NCBI GenBank assembly: GCA_022790955.1
Contig: JAAVYD010000034.1
Coordinates: 1 to 64,000 of the forward strand
DNA length: 64,000 nt
Source of the DNA: Bacillota bacterium
GTDB lineage: Bacteria > Bacillota > Clostridia > Peptostreptococcales > Anaerovoracaceae
Direction of reading: 5' to 3'
This document shows, piece after piece, positions 1 through 10,416 of this stretch (position 1 is its first letter; each line of letters begins with the position of its first letter). The notes beneath the pieces were generated by a model. That model ran no database searches, had not been told where the DNA came from, and saw nothing but the letters and a program-made list of their open reading frames with translations. Made by a program: the position numbers and the translations under genes.

Positions 1-566
1 ACCTTATCGGGCAAAAGATATTTTATGCTTCGCCCTTCCATACGCCTTATACGTATGTTAGTCGACGAAATATCCACTTTCGGAATATTAATAATATAAA
101 TCTTTGTTCCATATGCGGATCTCAAATGTTCCGCATATGAATACAATTCTTCATCTTTATATCCTGGTCTTGTGCCTACCGCAAAGCTGTATTCCTTCAA
201 CAGTTTATCTCTGTCTTTCCATTTTTCGATCCCAAGCATGGAATCCGTTCCTGTAATAAAACACAGTTCGTCGTCAGGATAATACATTTCACGTATTTCA
301 TCAAGAGTATCCGCCGTATAAGAAATCCGACCCTTATCTATTTCGTAACTGGAAGTTTTTATAAAATCATTTCTTTCGACCGCAAGTTCGACCATGTTCA
401 TTCGATGCTCCGTTCCGGCTCCGCTGCGGCCTATTTTAAAAGGTGATTCAAAAGCCGGCATTATAATTATCTTATCCAGACCTGCTCCTTCCCGAACGTT
501 CTCAGCCAAAACGAGATGACCGTAATGAATCGGATCGAAGCTCCCGCCGAAAATACCGATCTTCAT
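1..566 (-). CDS. nadD: Nicotinate-nucleotide adenylyltransferase, partial (3' end outside window)
   Basis: Reverse-strand translation MKIGIFGGSFDPIHYGHLVLAENV... with nucleotidyltransferase GGSFDPIHxGH motif; not in ORF track because it runs off the edge. Confidence 0.93.
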   Translation of the reverse strand, partial: MKIGIFGGSFDPIHYGHLVLAENVREGAGLDKIIIMPAFESPFKIGRSGAGTEHRMNMVELAVERNDFIKTSSYEIDKGRISYTADTLDEIREMYYPDDELCFITGTDSMLGIEKWKDRDKLLKEYSFAVGTRPGYKDEELYSYAEHLRSAYGTKIYIINIPKVDISSTNIRIRRMEGRSIKYLLPDK

Positions 567-573
567 ATCTGAT

Positions 574-2349
574 TTACTCCTGATCGGCGATCTTGCTTAT
601 TGCCAATTCGTCGAGCTGCTCCTGCTCTATCTCTCCCGGAGCCTCTGACATAAGACACTGAGCGTTCTGATTCTTAGGGAACGCTATTACCTCGCGTATA
701 CTGGATTCGCCTAACATCAGCATTACGAGCCTGTCGAGTCCGTAGGCGAGCCCTCCGTGAGGAGGAGTTCCGTATTTGAACGCTTCGAGCATAAATCCGA
801 ATTTTTCGTTTACTTCTTCTTCCGAAAGTCCAAGGCTCTTAAACATTTTCTGCTGAAGTTCTCTGTCGTGTATTCTGATGCTGCCTCCGCCAAGCTCAAC
901 GCCGTTAAGCACTATATCGTACGCTTTGGCTTTTACTTCTCCGGGAGCTGTTTCGAGCTTTTCTATATCCTCGTCGCGCGGAGCTGTAAACGGGTGATGC
1001 ATAGCATAATATCTGCCGTCCTCTTCACTATATTCAAAAAGAGGAAAATCAGTTACCCAAAGAAAATTAAACTGCGCGTCGTCTAAAAGACTTAGCGTCG
1101 ACGCTATATCCCTTCTTAAAAATCCCAGAGAATCGTATACTACTTTTGCGCTGTCGGCAACTATTAATATTAAATCTCCTGCAGAGGCTTCCATTCTGCC
1201 GAGTATCTCGTTAATCTTACCGTCGTCAAAGAATTTCGCGATAGGCGAACTTACTCCGTCGTCTGAAACTTTCAGCCATGCAAGACCTTTTGCTCCATAG
1301 GATTTTATTTTTTCCTGCAGCTTGTCTATATCCTTTCTGCTGAACTTATCCGCGCCGCCGTTAATATTAATGGCTTTAACCATGCCGCCGCTTTCAATAG
1401 CGCCCGTAAACACCTTAAATCCGCAGCCTGCGACTATATCTCCCAGTTCCTTAAGCTCAAAGCCGAAACGGGTATCGGGCTTATCGCTGCCATAACGCTC
1501 CATAGCTTCGTCGTATGTTAGTCTTGCGAACGGAATCTGAACGTCGGCGCCGAGGACTTCTTTAAACAGTTTCTGCAGAAAACGTTCCTGTATCTCTATG
1601 ATATCGTCCGGCTCTACAAATGAAAGTTCCATATCTATCTGCGTGAACTCCGGCTGTCTGTCCGCGCGCAGATCCTCGTCACGGTAACAGCGAGCTATCT
1701 GATAGTATCTGTCTAGTCCCGAAACCATTAATATCTGCTTGAACATCTGCGGCGACTGAGGCAGCGCGTAAAATCTGCCGTGATTTACGCGGCTCGGAAT
1801 CAAATAATCTCTTGCGCCTTCCGGTGTAGGTTTGATAAGCGTAGGCGTTTCTACTTCTATAAAGCCTTCCTGATCGAAAAAATTTCTTGCGCAGATAGCG
1901 ACTTTATGTCTTGTTTCCATGTTCTTTTGCATCTTGGATTTTCTCAGATCGAGATATCTGTATTTCAGTCTGAGATTTTCGTCGACATTATCGTCGTCCT
2001 TAATGTAGATAGGCGGCGTTTCTGAGGCGGAATATATTTTAAATTCTTCAACTATCACCTCAATATCTCCGGTAGGGAGTTCCTTGTTCTTTGACTCTCT
2101 CTCCACTACTTTGCCCTTAGCGCCTATTACGTATTCGCTTTTCAGCTCGTCTGCCGCTTCAAAGATCTCTTTTTTTACTTTATCTGTAAATACTATCTGG
2201 GCGATACCGCTTTTGTCCCTGAGATCACAGAATATAAGACCTCCGAGGTTTCGTTTCTTGCTGATCCAGCCGTTTAAAACTACTTCCTTTCCCGTGTCGC
2301 TCATCCTGAGATTTCCGCACATATCCGTTCTTTTCCAGACATTTCTCAT
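574..2349 (-). CDS. aspS: Aspartyl-tRNA synthetase
   Basis: 591 aa; OB-fold N-terminus and class II motifs (RYRDEDLRADRQPEFTQIDME, GGLAYGLDRLVMLM). Confidence 0.97.
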   Translation of the reverse strand: MRNVWKRTDMCGNLRMSDTGKEVVLNGWISKKRNLGGLIFCDLRDKSGIAQIVFTDKVKKEIFEAADELKSEYVIGAKGKVVERESKNKELPTGDIEVIVEEFKIYSASETPPIYIKDDDNVDENLRLKYRYLDLRKSKMQKNMETRHKVAICARNFFDQEGFIEVETPTLIKPTPEGARDYLIPSRVNHGRFYALPQSPQMFKQILMVSGLDRYYQIARCYRDEDLRADRQPEFTQIDMELSFVEPDDIIEIQERFLQKLFKEVLGADVQIPFARLTYDEAMERYGSDKPDTRFGFELKELGDIVAGCGFKVFTGAIESGGMVKAININGGADKFSRKDIDKLQEKIKSYGAKGLAWLKVSDDGVSSPIAKFFDDGKINEILGRMEASAGDLILIVADSAKVVYDSLGFLRRDIASTLSLLDDAQFNFLWVTDFPLFEYSEEDGRYYAMHHPFTAPRDEDIEKLETAPGEVKAKAYDIVLNGVELGGGSIRIHDRELQQKMFKSLGLSEEEVNEKFGFMLEAFKYGTPPHGGLAYGLDRLVMLMLGESSIREVIAFPKNQNAQCLMSEAPGEIEQEQLDELAISKIADQE

Positions 2350-2380
2350 TATACCATCTCCTGCCTCTTACGAATTGTTA

Positions 2381-3640
2381 TTATTCAGATACTTTTAATT
2401 CCTTTATCAGTTCTTCCGCTGAGATCTGCTTCTGTTCCGATGTTTTCATGTTTTTGAGTGTAAGCCTGTTTTCGGCTATTTCTTCTTCGCCTATTACCGC
2501 TGTAAATCTTGCGTTTACTCTGTCGGCATATTTAAACTGACCTTTCATATTGCGTTCAGCCACATCTGCCATGACTTTAAAGCCCTGTTTCCTCAGCTTT
2601 CTTGCAAGCCCCTGAGCGTACAGCCTGGCTTCGCCGCCCACAAAGGCGATAAAGAGATCTGTTTCCGGTTCCTTAGGCAGGAATGCGCCTGTGGCTTCCA
2701 TTACTATTAAAAGCCTCTCTATTCCGAGTCCGAAACCTATGCCCGGAGTCGCCGGACCTCCTAACTCCTCAACTAAGTGATCATAGCGTCCTCCGCCACA
2801 GACCGTACCCTGAGCGCCTATGGTGTTAGTCACTATTTCGAAGGCTGTTTTTGTATAATAATCAAGCCCCCTCACTATTCCCGGATCTACCGTATATTCT
2901 ATTCCCATAGCTCCGAGATTCTTTTTAAGCTCCTTAAAAGCTCCGCTGCATTCCTCACATAAATAGTCTATCATACGAGGAGCTCCTTCGGTAATTTTTT
3001 TACAATCCGGATTCTTGCAGTCCAATATACGCATCGGATTTCTTTCAAACCTGTCCTTGCATGTATCGCATAATTCATTATACGATTTGCGCAGAAAATC
3101 CTGCAGCGCCTGTCTGTATTCAGACCTGCACTGCGGACAGCCTATGCTGTTTATCCGCAGCTCCAATTCTCCTACTCCCAGCGTTTCAAAGAAATCCATT
3201 GCGAGGGAAACGACCTCGGCATCCGCCATCATGCTTTCCGCGCCGAATATCTCAACGCCGAGCTGATGAAATTCCCTGAGTCTTCCTGCCTGGGGTCTTT
3301 CATAACGGAAGCACGGCGTTAAATAACAGAATTTAGCAGGCTTCGTATCCGCATACAGCTTATTCTCTATATACGATCTCACGACTCCCGCCGTGCCTTC
3401 CGGCTTCAGTGAAATACTCCTGCCAGCGTGATCCTCAAATGTATACATTTCTTTCTGAACTATATCCGTAGTATCTCCAACGCCTCGCTGAAACAGCTCC
3501 GTGTGTTCAAATACAGGCGTTCTTATCTCTTTCATTCCGTAGCCCGCGCATATATCGCGAAAGGTTTTTTCTATATACTGCCATTTTACCGACTGCTCCG
3601 GAAGAACATCTTTCGTTCCTTTAGGTGCTTTTGTCAGCAT
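2381..3640 (-). CDS. hisS: Histidyl-tRNA synthetase (start likely at MLTKAPKGTKDVLP)
   Basis: Class II motifs, PKGTKDVLP start, GLDYYTKTAFEIV, GGRYDHLVEELGG; ORF track start at 3688 is probably too long. Confidence 0.96.
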   Translation of the reverse strand: MLTKAPKGTKDVLPEQSVKWQYIEKTFRDICAGYGMKEIRTPVFEHTELFQRGVGDTTDIVQKEMYTFEDHAGRSISLKPEGTAGVVRSYIENKLYADTKPAKFCYLTPCFRYERPQAGRLREFHQLGVEIFGAESMMADAEVVSLAMDFFETLGVGELELRINSIGCPQCRSEYRQALQDFLRKSYNELCDTCKDRFERNPMRILDCKNPDCKKITEGAPRMIDYLCEECSGAFKELKKNLGAMGIEYTVDPGIVRGLDYYTKTAFEIVTNTIGAQGTVCGGGRYDHLVEELGGPATPGIGFGLGIERLLIVMEATGAFLPKEPETDLFIAFVGGEARLYAQGLARKLRKQGFKVMADVAERNMKGQFKYADRVNARFTAVIGEEEIAENRLTLKNMKTSEQKQISAEELIKELKVSE

Positions 3641-3709
3641 CTTTTCCTCCTTATATATCGACAGCTTCGCCGATGCAGCCGAAAACACAGCGGCACGGCA
3701 AAGAAAATA

Positions 3710-5155
3710 TCACGCCTCAAAAGGCAGATATAATTTGTCTTCTTTTCTCTTTATCATATCGTCTATCCTGTCTATGTAAACCTGATAATTGGAAACATTA
3801 GGCACTCTTTCTAGGCGATTTTCTTCTTCGTAATACGCCTTACTGATACCGCCCGCTCCGAGAGCGATTATGCTCTGATGCTCGTCCATTATTCTTATAT
3901 TGTATACGGATTCCGTACCTTTCTTTGCATAAGAAACGTTTTCAAAGTTTCCCGTCATATGCTTCTGACGATACATATAATATGGATAATAACCGTTTTC
4001 AGCTAAAATTTTACGGGCTTCGCCGACCATTCTGCCAGCGTCCGTATCACGCCTGTAATGATAATCTGCGTCCTTTTCTATAAGCCGCGAGGCTCTCTTA
4101 ACCGCCAGAGTATGAACCGTGATATTAGCCGGCGCAAGGTTTATAACCTCGCGCAGCGTATGCATAAACATATCGAAATCCTCACCGGGAAGTCCTGCGA
4201 TTATATCGGTATTAATGAGAGGAATCCCGCTTTTTTCCGCCATATCGAAAGCCCGATAAATATCCTCCACGCTGTGAGATCTGCCTATCGCCCTCAGGGT
4301 TTCTTCGTTCATGGTCTGAGGATTGATACTGATCCTGTTTACTCCATGGCTTTTGAGCGCTCTGAGCTTTTCTTCTGTAATGGTATCCGGCCTGCCGGCT
4401 TCCGTACAAAATTCCGCTGCATTTCTTAGATCAAAGAATTTATTAATGTGTGAAAGCAGGCGGTCGAGCTGTTCGGCGTTTAAAGACGTAGGCGTTCCGC
4501 CGCCTATATACATGCTTTCTATATCGACATTAAGCCCGCCGAGCCTTTTTCCCACAGACTCTATCTCTAAAAACAACGCGCCGAGATATCTCTCTGCAGC
4601 TTCGCCCTCTGCCTGGTTCGACGTAAAAGAACAGTACAGACACCTGGTCGGGCAGAAAGGGATGCCTATATAAACTCCCGCGCTCCTGCCCGCGGATGTT
4701 CCCGTCAGAAATCTCTGATTCCTGCAGGTTTCGAGCAGCAGGCTTATTTTTTCATCATTAATATAATAATCTTTGCTCAAAATCTCTGCGGCTTCTTCAT
4801 AACTCAGATCTTCCTTAGCCATCATTTCATTCGCCAACTTTGCAGGTCTTACCCCCGTCAGCGTCCCCCACTCCGGACTGTATCCGGTCAGCTCGGAAAA
4901 TCTGTCGTAAAGAAATCTCTTGGCTGCGTTTCTTTCCATTCCATATTCCGGCAGCTTTATATTTACCTCGGAAACCTCTCCGCAGCTCTCCTGCAAAGCC
5001 AAAACTTTAGCGGAGTAAAGAGATTCGTATTTTTCATCATCCGTAAATATGAATTCTTCGGGACGGACAAACTCTCTTACGAGAGCATCAAGCTCGTAAC
5101 GGTTTTTCTGACCGTCAGGATCTATTTTATAAAAACGGGTTGTATTGTTTTTCAT
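3710..5155 (-). CDS. hemZ: Oxygen-independent coproporphyrinogen III dehydrogenase-like radical SAM protein (HemZ-type)
   Basis: CPTRCLYCSF radical SAM motif, GGGTPTSL, HemN/HemZ-like layout with Firmicutes HemZ N-terminus. Confidence 0.85.
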   Translation of the reverse strand: MKNNTTRFYKIDPDGQKNRYELDALVREFVRPEEFIFTDDEKYESLYSAKVLALQESCGEVSEVNIKLPEYGMERNAAKRFLYDRFSELTGYSPEWGTLTGVRPAKLANEMMAKEDLSYEEAAEILSKDYYINDEKISLLLETCRNQRFLTGTSAGRSAGVYIGIPFCPTRCLYCSFTSNQAEGEAAERYLGALFLEIESVGKRLGGLNVDIESMYIGGGTPTSLNAEQLDRLLSHINKFFDLRNAAEFCTEAGRPDTITEEKLRALKSHGVNRISINPQTMNEETLRAIGRSHSVEDIYRAFDMAEKSGIPLINTDIIAGLPGEDFDMFMHTLREVINLAPANITVHTLAVKRASRLIEKDADYHYRRDTDAGRMVGEARKILAENGYYPYYMYRQKHMTGNFENVSYAKKGTESVYNIRIMDEHQSIIALGAGGISKAYYEEENRLERVPNVSNYQVYIDRIDDMIKRKEDKLYLPFEA

Positions 5156-5744
5156 GACCTATCGTTGTAGTTCCCATATGACCTGGTAATACGAAAGTAT
5201 CGTCAGGCAGCACAAACAGCTTTGAATGAACGGCTTGTTTAAGCACAGAAAACGAGCCGCCTTTAAAATCCGTTCTTCCGATGGAATCTGCGAACAGAGT
5301 ATCGCCGCTGAACAGTATATTATCTACTAATATTGATATTCCGCCCGGAGTATGACCAGGGGTGTGGAATATTTTAAGCTCCATGTTTCCCACTTTCAGC
5401 GTATCGCCTTCGTCTACATAAATATCAGGCGTAAACTCTATGCGCTTTCCGACAAACTGCAAAGACAAATTCTCGTTAGCGTCGTTAAACAGGAAATTAT
5501 CATCTTTGTGTCCCACTATCGGCGCATCGTAAAGCTCCTTATAATGCAGAACACCACATACGTGATCTCCGTGACCGTGAGTAAGGATAATATACTCGAT
5601 ATTATATTCGTTTGAGTCTATATAGTTTTCCAGCGGTTTTGAAGCGCCGCCCGGATCTACTATAAATCCTTTCTTGGAGGACTCGTCTACGCACAGATAA
5701 GTATTTACCTGCATAGGTCCTGTATAAAATAATTTAAGATCCAT
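5127..5744 (-). CDS. MBL-fold metallo-hydrolase (glyoxalase II-like)
   Basis: THGHGDHVCG, HTPGHTPGGIS, FSGDTLF motifs. Confidence 0.9.
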   Translation of the reverse strand: MDLKLFYTGPMQVNTYLCVDESSKKGFIVDPGGASKPLENYIDSNEYNIEYIILTHGHGDHVCGVLHYKELYDAPIVGHKDDNFLFNDANENLSLQFVGKRIEFTPDIYVDEGDTLKVGNMELKIFHTPGHTPGGISILVDNILFSGDTLFADSIGRTDFKGGSFSVLKQAVHSKLFVLPDDTFVLPGHMGTTTIGHEKQYNPFL

Positions 5745-5756
5745 ATTTTTCTCCTT

Positions 5757-7922
5757 TTATGAATTATTTCCTCTGTGAACATCTATAACGCCTCTCATAG
5801 ATTTAAAACGCTTCATAAGCTGAGCTATCTGGTTTACGTTCGATATCTGGACTGTCAGAGCCACGCTTGCAGTATTATCGCTGTTGCTCTTAGCCATAAC
5901 TCCTGTTATATGAACGTCCATATCTTCACAGATCTTGGAAACATCTGAAAACAGACCTTTTCTGTCTTCACTGAGCACGGTGACGTCAGTTTCAAATGAA
6001 CGAAACTCTTTTTCAAGATCCCACTCGACTTCTATAAATCTGCCTTTTTCTTCCTCCGGCAAAGACGTTATATTAGTACAATCGCTGCGGTGAACGGATA
6101 CGCCTCTGCCTTTTGTAATGAAGCCTATAATATTGTCGCCGGGCACAGGATTGCAGCACTTGGAAAGTCTTACCAGAATATTATCTATTCCTTTTACTCT
6201 TATGCCGCCCGTAGCCTCGTGCTTCGCTTTCTGTTTGGGCTCGAAATTTTTAATTTCTTTCTGTTTTTTCTGTTCGTTCTTCTTTTCCTCATCGTAGAAC
6301 TTTACAAGAAAATCCAAAACTTTTGACAGCATGGTTCCGCCGTAGCCAAGCGACGAATACAGATCTTCCGTATTTGAACAATTAAGCTCCTTGGCGACTC
6401 GGTTTATCCTCTGCAGCTTTATTATCTGCTGCGGATCGTAACCCTTGCGCCTTATATATCTGTCGAGCATGGATTTGCCCTTTTCTACGTTTTCGCTCTT
6501 ATTTTCTTTTTTCAGCCACTGACGTATTTTATTCCTCGCATTGCTGCTCTTAGCGATTTTAAGCCAATCTACGCTCGGACCTTTGCTGTTTGCAGACGTT
6601 ATTATCTCTACAATATTTCCGTTTTCCAGCCTGTGATCTATCGGCACCATCTTACCGTTTATCTTTGCGCCTATGCATTTGTTTCCTACTGCCGAATGTA
6701 TCTTGTATGCAAAATCTATCGGCGTAGAACTTGACGGAAGTTCTATTACCTTGCCCGCCGGCGTAAATACGAATACCTGATTTGAAAACAGATCGACTTT
6801 AAGCGCCTCCATAAATTCGCTGGAATCGTCCATATCTTTATTCCATTCCAGAGTCTGACGCAGCCAGGCGAGTTTTCCTTCTTCACGATCCGATTTCACG
6901 CCTTCTTTGTATTTCCAGTGAGCTGCGATACCAAATTCTGCAATCTCGTGCATTTGGTACGTTCTTATCTGTATTTCAAAAGGCGAACCGTCTTTTCCGA
7001 ATACGGTGGTATGCAGCGACTGATACATATTAGATTTAGGCATAGCTATATAATCCTTAAAACGTCCCGGAATAGGCCGCCACATTGTGTGAACCGTTCC
7101 CAAAACCGCATAACAGTCCCTTACTGTTTCCACGAGAACTCTTATAGCTAATAAATCAAATATTTCGTCCAACTGTTTATTTTTATCGCGCATTTTTTTA
7201 TAAATGCTGTAAAAATGCTTGGATCTGCCTTTTATCTCGTATTTTATATTAAGTTTATCCAGCGCTTCCGATAATTCTTTTATGATTACGTTAATATTTT
7301 CTTCCCGCTGTTCTTTTCGCTGATTTATCTGCATCGACAGATCTGCGTAAAATTCCGGTTCAAGATGCTTTAACGCGATGTCCTCAAGCTCAAACTTTAT
7401 ATTGAACATACCGAGCCTGTTCGCAAGAGGCGCGTATATTTCAAGCGTTTCTTTACATTTTTCTTTGATTTTGTTCGGAGGCATAAAATCTATGGTTCTC
7501 ATATTGTGCAGCCTGTCGGCTAACTTTATTATAAGAACCCTTATATCCTTAGACATGGCGAGAAACATTTTCCTGAGATTTTCCGCCTGAGCCTCCTCTT
7601 TTGTTTCAAACACCAGACTTCCCAACTTGGTCACACCATCTACAAGCAAAGCTACTTCTTTTCCGAAGTTTTCTTCAAGCTGCTCTTCGGTGTAATCTGT
7701 GTCCTCTACGACATCATGAAGCAGACCGGCTATGACAGTCTGAGTATCCATACCTAATTCCGCAAGAATTTTTGCAGTTTCAACAGGATGAATTATATAC
7801 GGCTCTCCAGACTTTCTGAACTGGTTTTTATGCATTTTATCCGCTACTTCATATGCTTTACTAATAGCCTCGAAATCATAATTTTGATTAAGAGTTTTAA
7901 GATATTCCAAGAAATTGTTCAT
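5757..7922 (-). CDS. relA: Bifunctional (p)ppGpp synthetase/hydrolase RelA/SpoT
   Basis: 721 aa, HD domain (HPVETAKILAELGMDTQTVIAGLLHDVVEDT), synthetase, TGS and ACT domains. Confidence 0.96.
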   Translation of the reverse strand: MNNFLEYLKTLNQNYDFEAISKAYEVADKMHKNQFRKSGEPYIIHPVETAKILAELGMDTQTVIAGLLHDVVEDTDYTEEQLEENFGKEVALLVDGVTKLGSLVFETKEEAQAENLRKMFLAMSKDIRVLIIKLADRLHNMRTIDFMPPNKIKEKCKETLEIYAPLANRLGMFNIKFELEDIALKHLEPEFYADLSMQINQRKEQREENINVIIKELSEALDKLNIKYEIKGRSKHFYSIYKKMRDKNKQLDEIFDLLAIRVLVETVRDCYAVLGTVHTMWRPIPGRFKDYIAMPKSNMYQSLHTTVFGKDGSPFEIQIRTYQMHEIAEFGIAAHWKYKEGVKSDREEGKLAWLRQTLEWNKDMDDSSEFMEALKVDLFSNQVFVFTPAGKVIELPSSSTPIDFAYKIHSAVGNKCIGAKINGKMVPIDHRLENGNIVEIITSANSKGPSVDWLKIAKSSNARNKIRQWLKKENKSENVEKGKSMLDRYIRRKGYDPQQIIKLQRINRVAKELNCSNTEDLYSSLGYGGTMLSKVLDFLVKFYDEEKKNEQKKQKEIKNFEPKQKAKHEATGGIRVKGIDNILVRLSKCCNPVPGDNIIGFITKGRGVSVHRSDCTNITSLPEEEKGRFIEVEWDLEKEFRSFETDVTVLSEDRKGLFSDVSKICEDMDVHITGVMAKSNSDNTASVALTVQISNVNQIAQLMKRFKSMRGVIDVHRGNNS

Positions 7923-8044
7923 GTTATCAACCCGATTTTTTAATATGGAGTAAATATCGTTTACTGTATTGACATAATATCAACAAAGTCTGCCGCTGAA
8001 ATAAAATCGGCGAAACCGGCTTTGTTCCAAAATTTATATACAAT

Positions 8045-8074
8045 CATACACGCAGCACTTCTACTGCGTGTATG
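8045..8074 (-). terminator. Perfect 11-bp hairpin downstream of secF
   Basis: catacacgcag-cacttcta-ctgcgtgtatg. Confidence 0.6.
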
Positions 8075-8115
8075 ACCCTGATTCATATATTAGTATATCG
8101 TTTCATATACAAAAT

Positions 8116-9072
8116 TTATGCAGTCTGACCTGCAGATTTCTTTTCTTTTTTATGATTTTCCTTAGCCTTGCCTTTATACGAAGATTTATCAAAGAACCTC
8201 ATAATATCGAACCACAGTGAAGTTGCAATAAGTATTGATGAAAGCGTGCTCGCTATTACGCCTACCAAAAGCGGCAGTATAAAACTTCTTATTGTAGAGC
8301 CGCAGATTATGAGCATAGGAATCATTACCATAATTGTAGTGAGAGAAGTTACTATGGAACGTCCTATTGTCTGTCTTATACTTTCGTCTACCAGCGGTTT
8401 CAGACCATTTATGCTCCTCTTTGTCGAAGCGTCCGTATTTTCTCTGATTCGGTCGAATATTACGATAGTATCGTTTATACCGTAACCCAATATAGTAAGC
8501 ATAGCCGCTATAAACGGACTGTTAATTGAAATATGGAATATTCCATAAAAACCTATTACTATAAGCAGCGTGTTTGCAAGAGCAAGGATCGCCGCTATGC
8601 CGTAATGCCACTTAAATCTCACTGCGATGTATATTAACATTAATATTACCGCTATGCCTACTGCTTTGAATGCACTTGATTTCAGCGTTTCTCCAACAGA
8701 AGGCCCGATATTCTCAACGGACAGTACATCGTCGTCTGTAACTCCGTACTTTTCTTCCAGCGAAGCAAGCAGTTTTGTTCTCGTATCGCTGTCCAGCGAA
8801 TCCTGAGTCTTGATAATAATCTGCGTATTGCCTTCTCCCGCGTGAGTTATAGAACCCGTGAGAGAATTTTCCTGAAGAACTTTATCCAGCTCGGAGGTTT
8901 CAACCATCTTTCCCATCTCGATCTGCATAAGAGTACCGCCGGTAAAATCTATTCCGAAATTATAACCTCTTAAAAGCCCGATCGCGATAGATATTATGAT
9001 TAAAGCGACCGTTACTATATAATATATTTTTCTTTTCTCCATGAAAGGAAATTGTTTCAGTTTCTCATTCAT
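8116..9072 (-). CDS. secF: Protein translocase subunit SecF
   Basis: GIDFTGGTLMQIEM, GYGINDTIVIFDRIREN. Confidence 0.96.
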   Translation of the reverse strand: MNEKLKQFPFMEKRKIYYIVTVALIIISIAIGLLRGYNFGIDFTGGTLMQIEMGKMVETSELDKVLQENSLTGSITHAGEGNTQIIIKTQDSLDSDTRTKLLASLEEKYGVTDDDVLSVENIGPSVGETLKSSAFKAVGIAVILMLIYIAVRFKWHYGIAAILALANTLLIVIGFYGIFHISINSPFIAAMLTILGYGINDTIVIFDRIRENTDASTKRSINGLKPLVDESIRQTIGRSIVTSLTTIMVMIPMLIICGSTIRSFILPLLVGVIASTLSSILIATSLWFDIMRFFDKSSYKGKAKENHKKEKKSAGQTA

Positions 9073-10388
9073 TAGTGCACGGCCTCCTTTACTTCAGTTT
9101 TTGCCGGTTTTTCCATTTTAATACCAAAAAACTTTTTTGTTCCAAAGGTTTTGCTTTCAGCAAATATCTGAAGATATATATTTGTTACAACTGTCGCCGT
9201 AAATATGCTGAGTATAATACCTATCATCAGAGTGAGGGCGAAACCTCTTACATCTCCCGAACCGAATTCGTAAAGAGCTATACTGGCGATAAGCGTCGTT
9301 ACCTGAGAGTCTATTACCGTAGCAAGGGCGCGCTTGTAACCTTGAGTTGTAGCAACTCTTATAGTCTTTCCTTTACGCACTTCTTCCTTGATTCTTGCAA
9401 ATATTATTACATTCGCGTCTACCGCCATACCGGCTGACAGGATCATACCTGCAATTCCCGGCAGTGTGAGAACCGTTCCGAAGCCTGCCAGAATCCATAT
9501 GAATATAAGGCAGTAACATAGCAGCGCAACATCCGAAGCTATACCCATAATCCTGTATACCGCAAGCATGATTAAAAATACCAGAATTATACCGATAACG
9601 GCAGCCATAACGCTCTCAGACAACGAGTTCAGTCCTAATGTAGGACCTACTATACTGGTCTGTACTTCGGTAAGTTCTGTAGGCAGCGCGCCGCCTCTTA
9701 TAAGCGCCGCAAGCTCGGATGCGCCCTCCTGAGTAAAATTACCCTCTATCTGACAGCTTCCGCCCGATATAACGCTGCTTACAGCCGGATACGAGATAAG
9801 CTCGTTATCTAAAACAATTCCTATCATATCAGCCTGCAGTCCCGTATTTTCAGCCGCAGTTATCTGCTTATTAACGATAGCCTGAGTAGCCGCTTCAAAC
9901 GCCGCCGAACCCTGAGAATCAAACTCAAGAGTTACTACATAACCCGCGCCCTGAGTATTTATAGCCGTACCTGCGTCTTTAACGCTTCCTCCATCAAGAA
10001 TAACGTTGCCGTCCGCCGTAATAAACTGAAGCTGAGCAGTCTTTCCGATGGTTTCTATCGCTGATTCCGCGTCTTCCGCTCCCGGCAGCTCTACTCTTAT
10101 TCTGTTTTCTCCTTCTATTGAAACGATCGGGTTAGTAAGACCCATTTCGTTTACTCTCTTTTCTATTACAGCCTGGGTCTGATTCATAAGCTCAGTAAGC
10201 TCAGCGCCCGTAGCATCTGTTTCTGAAGCTTCCAAGACTACGTAAACTCCTCCCTGGAGATCGAGTCCTAACTTCATATGATCCTTTATCGACCCAACCT
10301 TATCACCTATGCCGAAAATCGTTACATACCAACCTGCAACGAGGGCCAGAATAATAAGGACAGCCATTACTTTTTTGAAAACTTTCAT
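9072..10388 (-). CDS. secD: Protein translocase subunit SecD
   Basis: LGLDLQGGVYVVLEA, GMAVDANVIIFARIKEE; overlaps secF. Confidence 0.96.
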   Translation of the reverse strand: MKVFKKVMAVLIILALVAGWYVTIFGIGDKVGSIKDHMKLGLDLQGGVYVVLEASETDATGAELTELMNQTQAVIEKRVNEMGLTNPIVSIEGENRIRVELPGAEDAESAIETIGKTAQLQFITADGNVILDGGSVKDAGTAINTQGAGYVVTLEFDSQGSAAFEAATQAIVNKQITAAENTGLQADMIGIVLDNELISYPAVSSVISGGSCQIEGNFTQEGASELAALIRGGALPTELTEVQTSIVGPTLGLNSLSESVMAAVIGIILVFLIMLAVYRIMGIASDVALLCYCLIFIWILAGFGTVLTLPGIAGMILSAGMAVDANVIIFARIKEEVRKGKTIRVATTQGYKRALATVIDSQVTTLIASIALYEFGSGDVRGFALTLMIGIILSIFTATVVTNIYLQIFAESKTFGTKKFFGIKMEKPAKTEVKEAVH

Positions 10389-10416
10389 TTTTCAAATAAC
10401 TCCTTCCTTATGTTTT